Shown here: positions 6,522 to 21,093 of the stretch, one piece after another
Layout: each line of letters begins with the position of its first letter
Position numbering within the stretch: the stretch's first letter is position 1
Assembly (NCBI RefSeq): GCF_003434305.1
Contig: NZ_QKKX01000030.1
Location: 1 to 64,000 of the forward strand
Direction of reading: 5' to 3'
DNA: 64,000 bases
Origin: Micromonospora sp. MW-13
GTDB lineage: Bacteria > Actinomycetota > Actinomycetes > Mycobacteriales > Micromonosporaceae
Position numbers and translations under genes: made by a program
Notes under the pieces: generated by a model
What the model was told of the DNA's origin: nothing
Database searches by the model: none
The model's input: only the letters and a program-made list of their open reading frames with translations

Positions 6522-9095
6522 TCAGTGCTCCTCGTCCCGCTCGTGCCCGGCCCGCGCGAACGGCACGATCAGCCGGGTGCGCTGGTCGTGCCGGTCCACC
6601 AGCAGCGCCCGGTCGGCGCGCGGGGTGTGGGCGAGGTCGTGCTCGCCCAGGTGCAGCCCCAGCTCCGCGCCGGGGACGTTCAGCGCGACGAGGCAGGCGG
6701 CGTCGTCGCGGTGGTGCGACCCGCCGAGGTCGTCGGCGAGCCGGCGCAGCCCACGCCACCAGCCGAGCAGGTGCACGCCGCGGGCGGGGCCCTCGCGCAG
6801 CAGGGCGCGCAGGTCGTCGTGGCCGGAGCGGAAGGTGACCGGGTCGGTGCCGGCGAGGGTTGCCGACGCCGCGTCCGCGCCGAACAGCACCAGGTAGGTC
6901 CGGCCGGCGGGCGGGACGGCGGTCGCGGGCGGGGTGGCGGCCGGCGGAACGGTCGCGGGCGGGGTGGCGGCGAGGGCGGCGAGCCGGTCCCGCAGGGCGG
7001 CCTGGTCGAGCCGCTCGACCGGGTGACCGGTGGCGGCGAGCGCGGCGGCGGTCTCGTCGGCCGCCGGGCCGGCTGCGGCGACCAGCGGGGCGAGCAGGAA
7101 CCGGGCGTCGCCGGGGGCGTGCTGCCGGGCGAGGCTGAGGGCGGCGGCCCGTAGCACGTCCGCGCCGGCGGTCGCGGTGCCGACCACCGCCAGGTGCCGG
7201 CCCGGGGTGGCGTCCAGGGTGAACGACGCCGTGCTGCCGGCCACGTCGACCGTGCGGCCGACCAGGGCGACCGGGGGCCCGGCACCGGGGCGCAGCCCGG
7301 CGAAGGTGGGGTCGTCCTCCAGCCGCGCGGCCTCGTAACCCCGGAAGACGGCCGGGGGGCCGTCGCCGGCCGGCCGGTCCCGCCACAGCTCGTGGCGCAG
7401 CCGGGCCAGGTCGGCGCGGGCGGCGTACGCGTCGGGGAACCGGACCACGGTGTCGGCGCCAGCCGCGCCCGCGGCGGTGTTGAGCACGGCCGCGCCGATC
7501 GGCAGCGCGTTGGCGGCGCCGTTGAGCGGGTCGAGCGCCCCCGCGCCGCCAGGCAGCGCCACCCGCAGCGGGAACTGCCCGAAGATCGCCTCGGCGCGCC
7601 CGTACAGCGACTCGATGCCGGTGGTGGCCTGGCTGGCCAGCACCAGGTGCACCCCGTACGAGCGGCCCTTGCGGGCCAGCTCCTCCAGCAGGTCGACGGC
7701 CTCCCGGGCCACGGCGTCGGTGCCGGCCAGCAGCACCTGGAACTCGTCGACGACCGCCACGATCCGGGGCACCGCCGCGTCGCCGGGCAGGTCGGCGAGC
7801 TTGGTGACGCCGTGCCGCTTGAGCACGGTGGCCCGCCGGTTCAGTTCCCGGCGCAGCTCGCGCAGCACGGCGAGGCCGTACTCCCGGTCGGACTCGATGC
7901 CGACGGCGCGGGCGTGCGGCAGCCAGGACGGGTCCCGCTCGGTGGGGACGAACTCGGTGAAGCTGACCCCCTCCTTGAAGTCGAGCAGCCAGAGCTGGAG
8001 CTGCGCCGGTGAGTAGCGGGCGGCCAGCCCGTAGAGGACGTCGAGCAGGAAGACGGTCTTGCCGGCGCCGGTGCGCCCGGCGACCAGCCAGTGCGGGGTG
8101 GCGTCGTCGAAGGCGACGGTGACCGGCTGCCGCCCGGCCAGGCCGACCACGGTGGACAGCCCGGCGGCGCTCGACTCGGTCCAGCGGCGGGCGGGCAGCA
8201 GGTCGGCGAAGGTGGGCGGGGTGTCGCGGCGTACGGCCGGGCCGAGGTGCCCGGCGAGGGCGGCCACGGTGGCCGGCGGCAGGTCCCCGTCGAGCACGAC
8301 GGGGGCGGCCAGCCCGGAGCCGTCGGCGCTGAACGGGTGCTCGGGCGGGTCGCCGACGTGGGCGTACCGCTGCATCAGCCGCAGCGCGGTGGCCGCGCCC
8401 AGCGGCGGCGGTTCGGCCGCGCCGGCCTGCGGGTGGCCGGCGAGCAGCACGCAGACCGCGGCGGACGGGCCGGCGTGGGTGAGCGCGGCGAGCCGGGCCA
8501 GCTCCGGGGGCGGGGGCGCGGCGGCGGCGACCAGCACCAGCAACTCCCGGGCGGACGGGGCGGCGTGCTGCGCCGCCCGGGCGTGCCGCTCGGCCTCGTC
8601 GAGCAGCGCGGCGACCTCGGCGGCGGTGGTGGCGGCCGGGGCGAGCACCCCGGCGTCGAGCAGCGGGCGCAGCGGCAGGAAGGTGGCCCCGAAGGCCACC
8701 GTGTCGATCCCGGCGACCCGGACCGTGCCGGCCGGGGCGGTGGCCAGCAGCCGCAGCACCAGCGCGCGCAGCAGCTCGCCGACGCGGGGGTCGCGGGCGT
8801 CGGCGTCGACGGTGAGGTGGCAGCCGCCGCCGAGTGGGACGAGCACCGGGAAGCCACCGTCCAGGGTGGTCGCCTCGCCGACCCGGACGCCGACGGGCGT
8901 CTCGGTCAGCGGGGTCGCGCCGGGGCTGGGGGCGGCGAGCCGCCTGCCGAGGCCGGCCAGCCGGGCGACGACCTCGGCGGCGCCGGTGACGGCCGCCGGC
9001 GGCGCGCCGAGGGCCAGCCGGGCCCGGTCCAGCCGGTCGCGGGCCTGCCGGTGCGCGGTGACCGCCCGGCCGTACGCCGCCGCGAGCCTGCCCAC
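6522..9095 (-). CDS. FtsK/SpoIIIE-family ATPase
   Basis: Predicted protein of 857 aa. The start is put at the GTG at 9095 because GGGAGG lies 6 nt upstream; a TTG six codons earlier is also open. After a helical N-terminus there is an FtsK-type nucleotide-binding domain: Walker A VAGRTGAGKTVFLLD (about residue 340) and Walker B RIVAVVDEFQVLL (about residue 445), with SQATTGIESL behind it. A second domain begins near residue 600 with HLAVVGTATAGADVL, a Walker-A position that lacks the Lys and so is probably inactive. Unlike chromosomal FtsK it has no N-terminal membrane segments; the membrane protein at 5679 may supply them. It could move DNA or, like EccC-type tandem ATPases, protein; the substrate is not known. 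Confidence 0.75.
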   Translation of the reverse strand: MGRLAAAYGRAVTAHRQARDRLDRARLALGAPPAAVTGAAEVVARLAGLGRRLAAPSPGATPLTETPVGVRVGEATTLDGGFPVLVPLGGGCHLTVDADARDPRVGELLRALVLRLLATAPAGTVRVAGIDTVAFGATFLPLRPLLDAGVLAPAATTAAEVAALLDEAERHARAAQHAAPSARELLVLVAAAAPPPPELARLAALTHAGPSAAVCVLLAGHPQAGAAEPPPLGAATALRLMQRYAHVGDPPEHPFSADGSGLAAPVVLDGDLPPATVAALAGHLGPAVRRDTPPTFADLLPARRWTESSAAGLSTVVGLAGRQPVTVAFDDATPHWLVAGRTGAGKTVFLLDVLYGLAARYSPAQLQLWLLDFKEGVSFTEFVPTERDPSWLPHARAVGIESDREYGLAVLRELRRELNRRATVLKRHGVTKLADLPGDAAVPRIVAVVDEFQVLLAGTDAVAREAVDLLEELARKGRSYGVHLVLASQATTGIESLYGRAEAIFGQFPLRVALPGGAGALDPLNGAANALPIGAAVLNTAAGAAGADTVVRFPDAYAARADLARLRHELWRDRPAGDGPPAVFRGYEAARLEDDPTFAGLRPGAGPPVALVGRTVDVAGSTASFTLDATPGRHLAVVGTATAGADVLRAAALSLARQHAPGDARFLLAPLVAAAGPAADETAAALAATGHPVERLDQAALRDRLAALAATPPATVPPAATPPATAVPPAGRTYLVLFGADAASATLAGTDPVTFRSGHDDLRALLREGPARGVHLLGWWRGLRRLADDLGGSHHRDDAACLVALNVPGAELGLHLGEHDLAHTPRADRALLVDRHDQRTRLIVPFARAGHERDEEH

Positions 9096-9237
9096 CCTCT
9101 GCCTCCCACGCAACGGCCGTCCGGTCCAGCGAACCCTAACGGACGCGCGGCGGCATCGGACAGTCCCGCAGGCCGGGCGTCGGCGCCGAGCCGTCGGCGT
9201 GGGTGATGGTCCCGTTGGCGTGACCGGCGTCGCCGGC

Positions 9238-9271
9238 GTGGCCGGCGGTCCAGGGGTGGACCGCCGGCCAC
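9238..9271. terminator. strong hairpin after the SGNH lipase gene
   Basis: A perfect 15-bp stem (arms 9238-9252 and 9257-9271) with a GGGG loop lies 39 bp beyond the lipase stop codon. There is no U-tract, as is usual for actinobacterial terminators. It would end transcription of the lipase gene before the FtsK-like operon. Confidence 0.7.
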
Positions 9272-9309
9272 CGGCGCTTCGTGGGGTGCGGCGTTCCGGG
9301 CGGCCCGGG

Positions 9310-10122
9310 TCAGCCGGTGACGGCGGTCAGCGCGGGCAGGTAGCCGTAGCGGTAGCCGTCGGCGTTCGGGTGGTACGCCTCGATGACGCCGCTGACGTCA
9401 CGGATCCACGGCGCGGCGGCGCAGACGCCGTGCCCGGCGAAGTACGGGCGGGTGTCGGCGAAGGTGGCCCCGGCCGCGGCGGCCCGGCCGGCGGTCACCG
9501 AGGCCAGCAGGTCGGCGGCCTCGTTGAGGATGGTGCGCTTGTAGGTGCTCATCGCCAGCAGCCCGCACGATCCCGTCTCGAACAGGCGCGGGTAGCCGAG
9601 CACGATCAGCCGGGCGTTCGGGGCCCGGTCGCGGATCGCGGCGTAGGTGCGGTCGAGCCGGCCGGGCAGCTCGCCGGTGGCGAAGACCTTCGCCTCGTTC
9701 ACCGCGTCCGTGCAGCTACTGGTGCTGCCGAACCGGCAGCTCGTGATGACGTCGGCGAAGCCGGCGTCGTTGCCGCCGATGGTGATGGTGACCAGGGTGG
9801 TGCCGGTGCTCAACGCGTTCACCTGGCTGCCGATGACGTCGGCGGTGACCGCGCCGCCGCAGGCCGGGAACGTGAAGCTGGCCACCTGGTTGGCGGCGGC
9901 CCAGAGCGGGGCGTACGACTTCTCGCTGCGCAGGCAGGTGGACTGGTCGTACGGGCCCGCGCCGACGCCGGAGGAGTACGAGTCGCCCAGGGCCACGTAG
10001 TTGACGCCCGCGGCGGCGTGGGCGGTGGCGTGGGCGGCGCCGGGGACGGCCGCCGCCCCGACGGCGGCGGTGAGGACGGCGACCAGCGCGGTCAGGGCGC
10101 GGGCCAGCGGGCGTTGGGGCAT
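9310..10122 (-). CDS. secreted SGNH/GDSL-type lipase or esterase
   Basis: Predicted protein of 270 aa. The start at 10122 is chosen because GGAGG lies 6 nt upstream and it gives a clean signal peptide: MPQRPLARAL, a hydrophobic core (TALVAVLTAAVGAAAV) and cleavage around AHA. The mature part has the SGNH blocks: GDSYSSG (block I, nucleophile Ser), GGNDAGF (block III, Asn) and a C-terminal HPNADGY (block V, Asp-x-x-His replaced by the His of this block). Six or so Cys suggest disulfides, as in Streptomyces secreted lipases. It hydrolyses ester bonds outside the cell; the natural substrate is unknown. It is divergent from a secreted peptidase at 10322. Confidence 0.85.
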   Translation of the reverse strand: MPQRPLARALTALVAVLTAAVGAAAVPGAAHATAHAAAGVNYVALGDSYSSGVGAGPYDQSTCLRSEKSYAPLWAAANQVASFTFPACGGAVTADVIGSQVNALSTGTTLVTITIGGNDAGFADVITSCRFGSTSSCTDAVNEAKVFATGELPGRLDRTYAAIRDRAPNARLIVLGYPRLFETGSCGLLAMSTYKRTILNEAADLLASVTAGRAAAAGATFADTRPYFAGHGVCAAAPWIRDVSGVIEAYHPNADGYRYGYLPALTAVTG

Positions 10123-10321
10123 GGGGAACCTCCACGGGGCAGGGGTGGTGGATCCTCGGAACCGCGCGCGTGGCCAAGGGTGGTGGTTGTTACTGGGCGG
10201 TAATGATATCGAAATATTCACATTAATGGAATAGGCCGCGGAATCCGCGCGCGGAACACACATGTTCACAACCGTCGATTAGGTTGATCGGGCGTACACC
10301 TCGACGGAGGGAGTCCACCTC
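10123..10321. promoter_or_regulatory. AT-rich divergent promoter region of two secreted hydrolases
   Basis: The 199-bp gap contains the only clearly AT-rich stretch nearby (10195-10235). Candidate TAnnnT -10 elements are TATCAT on the minus strand (10204-10209, for the lipase) and TAGGTT on the plus strand (near 10280, for the peptidase). A palindrome, GAACA-CACA-TGTTC (10254-10267), lies between them and could be an operator shared by both genes. Confidence 0.4.
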
Positions 10322-11866
10322 GTGCGACGCGTTCTCGCGGCGGCCATCGCCGCCCTGACCGTCACCACCGCCGGCACGGCCGCGACCGCCGACCCCGGCC
10401 AGGCCGCCGCCCGATCGGGCTGGGGCCGCCCGGCCCTCGCCCCCGCCGCGCCGACCCCCGGCGACCCCGGCCTGGGCGACAGCTACTTCCCCGACTACGG
10501 CAACGGTGGCTACGACGTCGACCACTACGACATCCGGCTGCGCTACGAGCCGGCCACCGACCAGCTCAGCGGCACCACCACCATCCTGGCCCGGGCCACC
10601 CAGGACCTGTCCCGGTTCAACCTGGACTTCCTGCTCGACGTCGAGTCGGTGCGGGTCAACGGCTTCTCGGCCACCTTCGCCCGGGAGGGCGTCCACGAGT
10701 TGGCGATCACCGCACCCCGTCCGATCGTCAGGGGCCAGTCCCTGACCATCGTGGTCAAGTACGCCGGCGTGCCGTCGGAGACCCTGGTCAACGGCTACAG
10801 CGGCTGGACCCGCACGGCCGACGGCGGGCTCGCCGTGAACGAGCCCGAGTCGGCCTGGTGGTGGTACCCGAGCAACGACCACCCCCTCGACAAGGCGAAC
10901 TGGGACGTGTCGGTGTCGGTGCCGGCCGGCGTCGAGGTGCTCAGCAACGGCGTGCAGCCGCGCCCGCCGCTGGCCGAGGCGGGCAACCGGATGCGGTGGA
11001 GCTGGCGCAGCACCAGTCCCGGCGCGACGTACGAGTCGTTCCTGGCCGTCGGCCAGTACGACATCGTCACCGACACCGCCCCCAACGGGCAGCCGGTGGT
11101 CAACGCGTACAGCACCAGCCTGGGTGCCCTCGGTCCGGCGGCGCGGGCCAGCATCGAGCGGACCGCCGAGATCGTCGACTGGGAGAGCACGATCTTCGGG
11201 CCGTACCCGTTCGAGGCGCAGGGCGGGGTGGCCGGGCCGGTCGACGGCATCGGCTTCGCCCTGGAGACGCAGACCCGCCCGGTGTACGGACCGGGCTTCT
11301 GGCGGCGCGGGTCGAACACCTACGTGGTCGTCCACGAGAACGCCCACCAGTGGTTCGGCGCCTCGGTCTCGGTGGCGGACTGGCGGCACATCTGGCTGAA
11401 CGAGGGCTTCGCCTCGTACGCCGAGTGGCTCTGGTCGGAGGAGCAGGGCGAGGGCACCGCGCAGGAGCTGTTCGACTTCACCTACGCCACCTACCCGGCC
11501 GACGACGAGTTCTGGCAGGTCACGCCCGGCGACCCGGGCGCCGACAACGTCTTCGACGGGGCGGTCTACGACCGGGGCGCGATGGCCCTGCACCAGCTCC
11601 GGCTGGCCGTCGGCGACGATGCCTTCTTCCGGATCCTGCCGCAGTGGACCGCCGCCCACCGGCACGGCAACGGCACGGTCGAGCAGTTCCAGGCCCTCGC
11701 CGAGCAGGTCTCCGGCCAGGACCTGAACGCGGTGTTCACCACCTGGCTGTTCACGAAGGGCCGCCCGGAGCTGTCCGACTCGGCCGCCGCCCGCACCGCC
11801 ACCGCGCCGGCCGAACCGAAGTCGTGGGCCAGGCTCCGCGAGTCCCACCGGCTCCTCGCCCACTGA
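10322..11866 (+). CDS. secreted M1-family-like zinc metallopeptidase
   Basis: Predicted protein of 514 aa, beginning at a GTG with GGAGGGAG about 9 nt upstream. Residues 1-30 form a signal peptide (basic MRRVL, then AAAIAALTVTTAGTAA). The mature part follows the gluzincin plan of M1 aminopeptidases: an N-terminal beta domain, then VVHENAHQWFG, which supplies the HExxH zinc ligands and catalytic Glu (about residues 338-346), and NEGFASYAEW with the third ligand Glu 18 residues later. The protein stops soon after the catalytic domain, so it lacks the large C-terminal domain of PepN-type enzymes (about 850 aa). It probably trims peptides outside the cell. Confidence 0.85.
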   Translation: MRRVLAAAIAALTVTTAGTAATADPGQAAARSGWGRPALAPAAPTPGDPGLGDSYFPDYGNGGYDVDHYDIRLRYEPATDQLSGTTTILARATQDLSRFNLDFLLDVESVRVNGFSATFAREGVHELAITAPRPIVRGQSLTIVVKYAGVPSETLVNGYSGWTRTADGGLAVNEPESAWWWYPSNDHPLDKANWDVSVSVPAGVEVLSNGVQPRPPLAEAGNRMRWSWRSTSPGATYESFLAVGQYDIVTDTAPNGQPVVNAYSTSLGALGPAARASIERTAEIVDWESTIFGPYPFEAQGGVAGPVDGIGFALETQTRPVYGPGFWRRGSNTYVVVHENAHQWFGASVSVADWRHIWLNEGFASYAEWLWSEEQGEGTAQELFDFTYATYPADDEFWQVTPGDPGADNVFDGAVYDRGAMALHQLRLAVGDDAFFRILPQWTAAHRHGNGTVEQFQALAEQVSGQDLNAVFTTWLFTKGRPELSDSAAARTATAPAEPKSWARLRESHRLLAH

Positions 11867-11937
11867 CCCATCCACCGACCTTCCTGTCCGCCGACCTTCC
11901 TGTCCGCCAACCTCTCCCATCCGCCCAGTGACACATG

Positions 11938-11978
11938 GGCACGGGGCGTCCGCCGACGGTCGGCGGACGCCCCGTGCC
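11938..11978. terminator. long perfect hairpin after the peptidase gene
   Basis: Arms 11938-11957 and 11959-11978 are fully complementary over 20 bp, making this the strongest palindrome in the window. It lies 72 bp after the peptidase stop codon. The upstream 70 bp hold two copies of CCGACCTTCCTGTCCG. A terminator for the plus-strand gene is the simplest reading. It also abuts the left inverted repeat of the element at 11981. Confidence 0.7.
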
Positions 11979-12040
11979 GCCTTTGGAGCTGATGTCGCGG
12001 ACGACTCAGCCGTGCTCGGGCCGCATCGCGACGCCCGCCG

Positions 12041-12115
12041 GGCCAGCCCTTCCGGGGCCAGCCCTTCCGGGACCGGGCCTTCCGGAGCCGGGCCTTCCGG
12101 AGCCGGGCCGCGCCG
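12041..12115. repeat. 15-bp tandem repeat, five copies
   Basis: Five consecutive 15-bp units based on GGCCAGCCCTTCCGG: two exact copies, two altered to GACCGGGCCTTCCGG and AGCCGGGCCTTCCGG, and a decayed fifth. The 15-bp period keeps every frame open, which explains spurious open frames here. Confidence 0.7.
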
Positions 12116-12158
12116 CCAAGGCGGTGGCGACGCCGCCAAGACAGTGGGCACGCCGCAG

Positions 12159-12270
12159 TGGCCACAACGCCGCACGATGGCCACACCGCCAGCCAGTGGC
12201 CACACCGCCAGCACAGTGGCCACACCGCCAAGCAATGGCCACGCCATGAAGAGGCTGGCCACACCGACGG
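12159..12270. repeat. 19-20-bp tandem repeat, about six copies
   Basis: Six units of TGGCCACACCGCCAGCCAG type follow each other at 12159, 12178, 12197, 12217, 12236 and 12256, with 19 or 20 bp spacing and progressive divergence. A more decayed copy precedes them near 12140. TGGCCA in each unit is itself a 6-bp palindrome. Confidence 0.7.
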
Positions 12271-12477
12271 GGCGGTTTGGCAGGCGTCGGGGCGGGGGCC
12301 GGGGTGGTGAGTGGGGCGGTGCCGAGCCGCCCGAGTCGCTGACGACATCAGCTCCAAAGCGCTGAGGAGGGGTCAGTCCCGCGCCGGCCACCGGCCCGGC
12401 CCGCACGGCGGCCGGCGGGCCGGGGACACGAGGGTCCAGGCCCGCCGGCCGTCACGGCGCTCGCGAGATCGGCGGCT

Positions 12478-12593
12478 CGACGCGGTCCAACACCTCCACG
12501 CAGTCCAACACCGCGACGCAGTCCAACACCGCGACGCAGTCCAACACCTCGACGCGGTCCAATGCCTCGGCGCGGTCCAACGCCTCGGCGCGG

Positions 12594-12595
<2 letters not shown>
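12478..12595. repeat. 18-bp tandem repeat directly after gltD
   Basis: Six complete 18-bp units (CGACGCAGTCCAACACCG type) run from 12478 to 12585 and a partial seventh reaches 12595, where it meets the gltD stop codon. Units 3 and 4 differ at one base and the outer units have drifted. The array would lie in the 3' untranslated part of the gltBD transcript. Confidence 0.75.
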
Positions 12596-18822
<6,227 letters not shown>

Positions 18823-18840
18823 CGGGGCTCCTGTCGTCAC

Positions 18841-18967
18841 TCAGGTTGGATCATGGTCGGGACGACGTCGGCCCTTATGGGTCTATTGAGTCTACGTTAG
18901 GGGTTGCGGCGCAAGGCCAGTTCAGATTGATCACACTTCCAGATGCTGGGAAGGATAGTCTCGCGCG
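18841..18967. promoter_or_regulatory. divergent promoter region of gltB and the GNAT gene
   Basis: On the plus strand TAGTCT (18956-18961) stands 6 nt before the GTG of the GNAT gene, so its transcript is probably leaderless. On the minus strand TAGACT (18894-18889) is the best -10 candidate for gltB, giving a leader of about 60 nt. No operator or riboswitch fold was recognised. Confidence 0.45.
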
Positions 18968-19819
18968 GTGGATCACGTACGCGCTGAGACGACTGGGACG
19001 TTCGACCGGCTGGAGCACTTCTACGACGCGGTGCCCCGGGACTCCGCCCGGCCGGAGGAGTACGGCCCGCTGGTGCTGTTCGTCCGGGAAGGGGCGGGTT
19101 GGCCGTTCTACGCACGGCCCCGGCTGGACGCCACCGAGCCGCCCTCGCTGGCCGACGTGAGCGCCGTGCGGGAGCGGCAGCGGGAGCTGGGCCTGCCGGA
19201 GGCGTTCGAGTGGGTGCACGAGCGCAACCCGGACCTGCTGGCGGTGGCCCGCTCGGCGGGGCTGGCCGTGCTGGAGGCCCCGCTGATGGTGCTCGACCCG
19301 GCCGCGCTGGCCGCCCCCGGGGAGTTCACCGACGTACCGGTGCGGCTGCTGGACCCGGCCGCGCCCGGCTTCGCCGCCGACGTGGCCGCCCGGCGGGCGG
19401 TCGCCGCGGTCGGGTTCTCCGCCGCCGGCACCGCCCGGGGTACGGCCGGCCCGGCGCAGCGGGACGCCGCGGTCACCGAGCTGGACGTGGCGACGCTGGA
19501 CGAGGAGCGGGCCCGCGTCGCCGACGGCGGCCGGCTGTCCGCGCTCGCCGGGACGCCCGCCGACGGGCCGCTGGCCAGCGGGATGGCGATGCGGGTCGGC
19601 GAGGTGGCCGAGATCGCCGGGGTCGCCACCCTGCCGGCGGCCCGCCGCCGGGGCCTCGGCGCGGCGGTCACCGCCGCCCTCGCCCGGGCGCTGCTGGACG
19701 CCGGCACCGACCTGGTGTTCCTCTCCGCCGGCAGCGAGGAGATCGCCCGGGTCTACGTCCGGGTCGGCTTCCGCCGGGTCGGCACCGCCTGCGTCGCGGA
19801 GCCCGCCGCGCTCATCTGA
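18968..19819 (+). CDS. GNAT-family acetyltransferase
   Basis: Predicted protein of 283 aa. The C-terminal domain has the GNAT core: IAGVATLPAARRRGLGAA is the acetyl-CoA pyrophosphate loop (motif A, about residues 217-234), followed by FLSAGSEEIARVYVRVGFRRVG, given here only in part, which is the motif B region. The N-terminal 120 residues resemble a degenerate first GNAT fold, as in tandem GNAT proteins. It transfers an acetyl group to an unknown substrate. The GTG start has TAGTCT 6 nt upstream and no good ribosome-binding site, which suits leaderless translation. It is transcribed away from gltB. Confidence 0.75.
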   Translation: MDHVRAETTGTFDRLEHFYDAVPRDSARPEEYGPLVLFVREGAGWPFYARPRLDATEPPSLADVSAVRERQRELGLPEAFEWVHERNPDLLAVARSAGLAVLEAPLMVLDPAALAAPGEFTDVPVRLLDPAAPGFAADVAARRAVAAVGFSAAGTARGTAGPAQRDAAVTELDVATLDEERARVADGGRLSALAGTPADGPLASGMAMRVGEVAEIAGVATLPAARRRGLGAAVTAALARALLDAGTDLVFLSAGSEEIARVYVRVGFRRVGTACVAEPAALI

Positions 19820-19889
19820 GCCCGCCCCACCGCCCGGTTCCCGGCACGCCGACCGGGACGGGCCCCGGCCGGCCGGGCGGGTCCGCCGG

Positions 19890-21077
19890 TCAGGCCGGGG
19901 GGCGCCACTGGGCGGCGACGGAGGCCGCGGTGGACAGCAGGCGGGGGCTGATGGTGCCCAGGGCGGCGTCCCGGGCCCGCAGGGCGAGCCGGCCCCGGGC
20001 CTGGAGCACCGCCGACATCCGCCGGGTCTGCCGGACCACGGTCGCCGCCCGGGGCCGACGCAGCCGGTCGTACGTGGCGACGGCGTCCGGAAGCCGGGCC
20101 TCGCGCAGCAGCGAGGCGAGGGTGGCGGCGTCCTCGAAGGCGAGGCAGGCGCCCTGGCCCAGGTGCGGGGGCATGGCGTGGGCGGCGTCACCCAGCAGCA
20201 CCACCCCGCCCGGCCCGGCCGGGAAGCCGTACGCGCGGGGCAGCGGGCGCAGCTCGCGGATCTCCTGCTGGACCACGTCGGCCGGGTCGGTGGCGTCGAG
20301 CAGCTCGCCGATCGGGGCGGGCCAGCCGGCGTACCAGCGGCGGAGCAGCGCGAGCTGGGTCTGCGGGGGCTCCGGCCGGGGCGCGCCGGCCGCGGTGGCC
20401 ACCCAGTAGATGCCGCCCCGGCTCGACCCGCCGGACGAACCGCGCTCGCCCAGCGAGGCGGCCACGAACCGGTATCCGGCGCCCAGCGTCTCCCCGCCGA
20501 CCGGCTGGTCGGCGGGCAGCCGGGGCGCCCGGTACCAGGGGATGACCGCCCGCCACGCGGCGCAGCCGGAGCTGACCACCCCCGACTCCGGGGCCAACTG
20601 CCGGCGGATCTCGCTGTCGGTGCCGTCCGCCCCGACCACCAGGTCGGCCTCGAAGCGCTGCCGGCCGTCGCCGACCGAGGGCCGCTCACCGGACTCGGCC
20701 CGGACCGTGCGCACCGCCACGCCGGTACGCAGCTCCACCCGCTCGCCGAGGCCCGCGATCAGCGCGTCGTGCAGGTCCTCCCGGTGCACCACCACCGGCA
20801 TCCGGTCGGCCGGGGTGGGGCGGGGCTGCACCAGCCAGTGCCCGTCGGGCCGGCGGATACCACCGTCGGGCAGCGGGGTGGCGATCGCGTCCAGGCCCGC
20901 GCCGAGGCCGAGGGCGCGCAGCGCGCGTACCCCGTTGGGCCAGAGCACGAGGGCCGTCGGGTCCGGGCGGACCCGGTCGGCGCGCTCCAGGAGGGTGACC
21001 TGCCACCCGGACCGGGCGAGCGCGCCGGCGACCGCGAGGCCACCGATCCCGGCCCCGACCACCACCGCGGTACGCAT
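19890..21077 (-). CDS. FAD-dependent aromatic-type monooxygenase
   Basis: Predicted protein of 395 aa in the PHBH-like group A flavoprotein monooxygenases. All three signatures are present: GxGxxG in VVVGAGIGGLAVAGAL (residues 5-20), the DG motif in VVGADGTDSEIRR (about 153-165) and the GD motif in LLGDAAHAMPPHLGQG (about 285-300). Such enzymes use NAD(P)H and oxygen to hydroxylate ring compounds. The ATG at 21077 has GGGAGGGG upstream. It lies 16 bp after lgt on the same strand, so it may be the last gene of the trpCBA-lgt transcript. Substrate unknown. Confidence 0.8.
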   Translation of the reverse strand: MRTAVVVGAGIGGLAVAGALARSGWQVTLLERADRVRPDPTALVLWPNGVRALRALGLGAGLDAIATPLPDGGIRRPDGHWLVQPRPTPADRMPVVVHREDLHDALIAGLGERVELRTGVAVRTVRAESGERPSVGDGRQRFEADLVVGADGTDSEIRRQLAPESGVVSSGCAAWRAVIPWYRAPRLPADQPVGGETLGAGYRFVAASLGERGSSGGSSRGGIYWVATAAGAPRPEPPQTQLALLRRWYAGWPAPIGELLDATDPADVVQQEIRELRPLPRAYGFPAGPGGVVLLGDAAHAMPPHLGQGACLAFEDAATLASLLREARLPDAVATYDRLRRPRAATVVRQTRRMSAVLQARGRLALRARDAALGTISPRLLSTAASVAAQWRPPA

Positions 21078-21093
21078 GCCGCCCCTCCCCCGC

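Larger units (their letters stand above)
11981..12359. repeat. noncoding segment bounded by 17-bp inverted repeats
   Basis: The 17-bp sequence CTTTGGAGCTGATGTCG at 11981-11997 is repeated exactly in inverted orientation at 12343-12359, and the match continues imperfectly for about 12 bp inwards (GACGACTCAG against CAGCGACTCGG). The 345 bp between them carry no credible gene but hold two tandem-repeat arrays. Short terminal inverted repeats around a noncoding core resemble a miniature inverted-repeat element; a pair of long-range stem-forming terminators is the other reading. No target-site duplication is obvious. Confidence 0.5.

Noticed and set aside
11867..12357. Open frames across the repeat-rich block after the peptidase gene
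   Set aside because: They owe their length to 15-bp repeats and give low-complexity proteins with no start signals or family.
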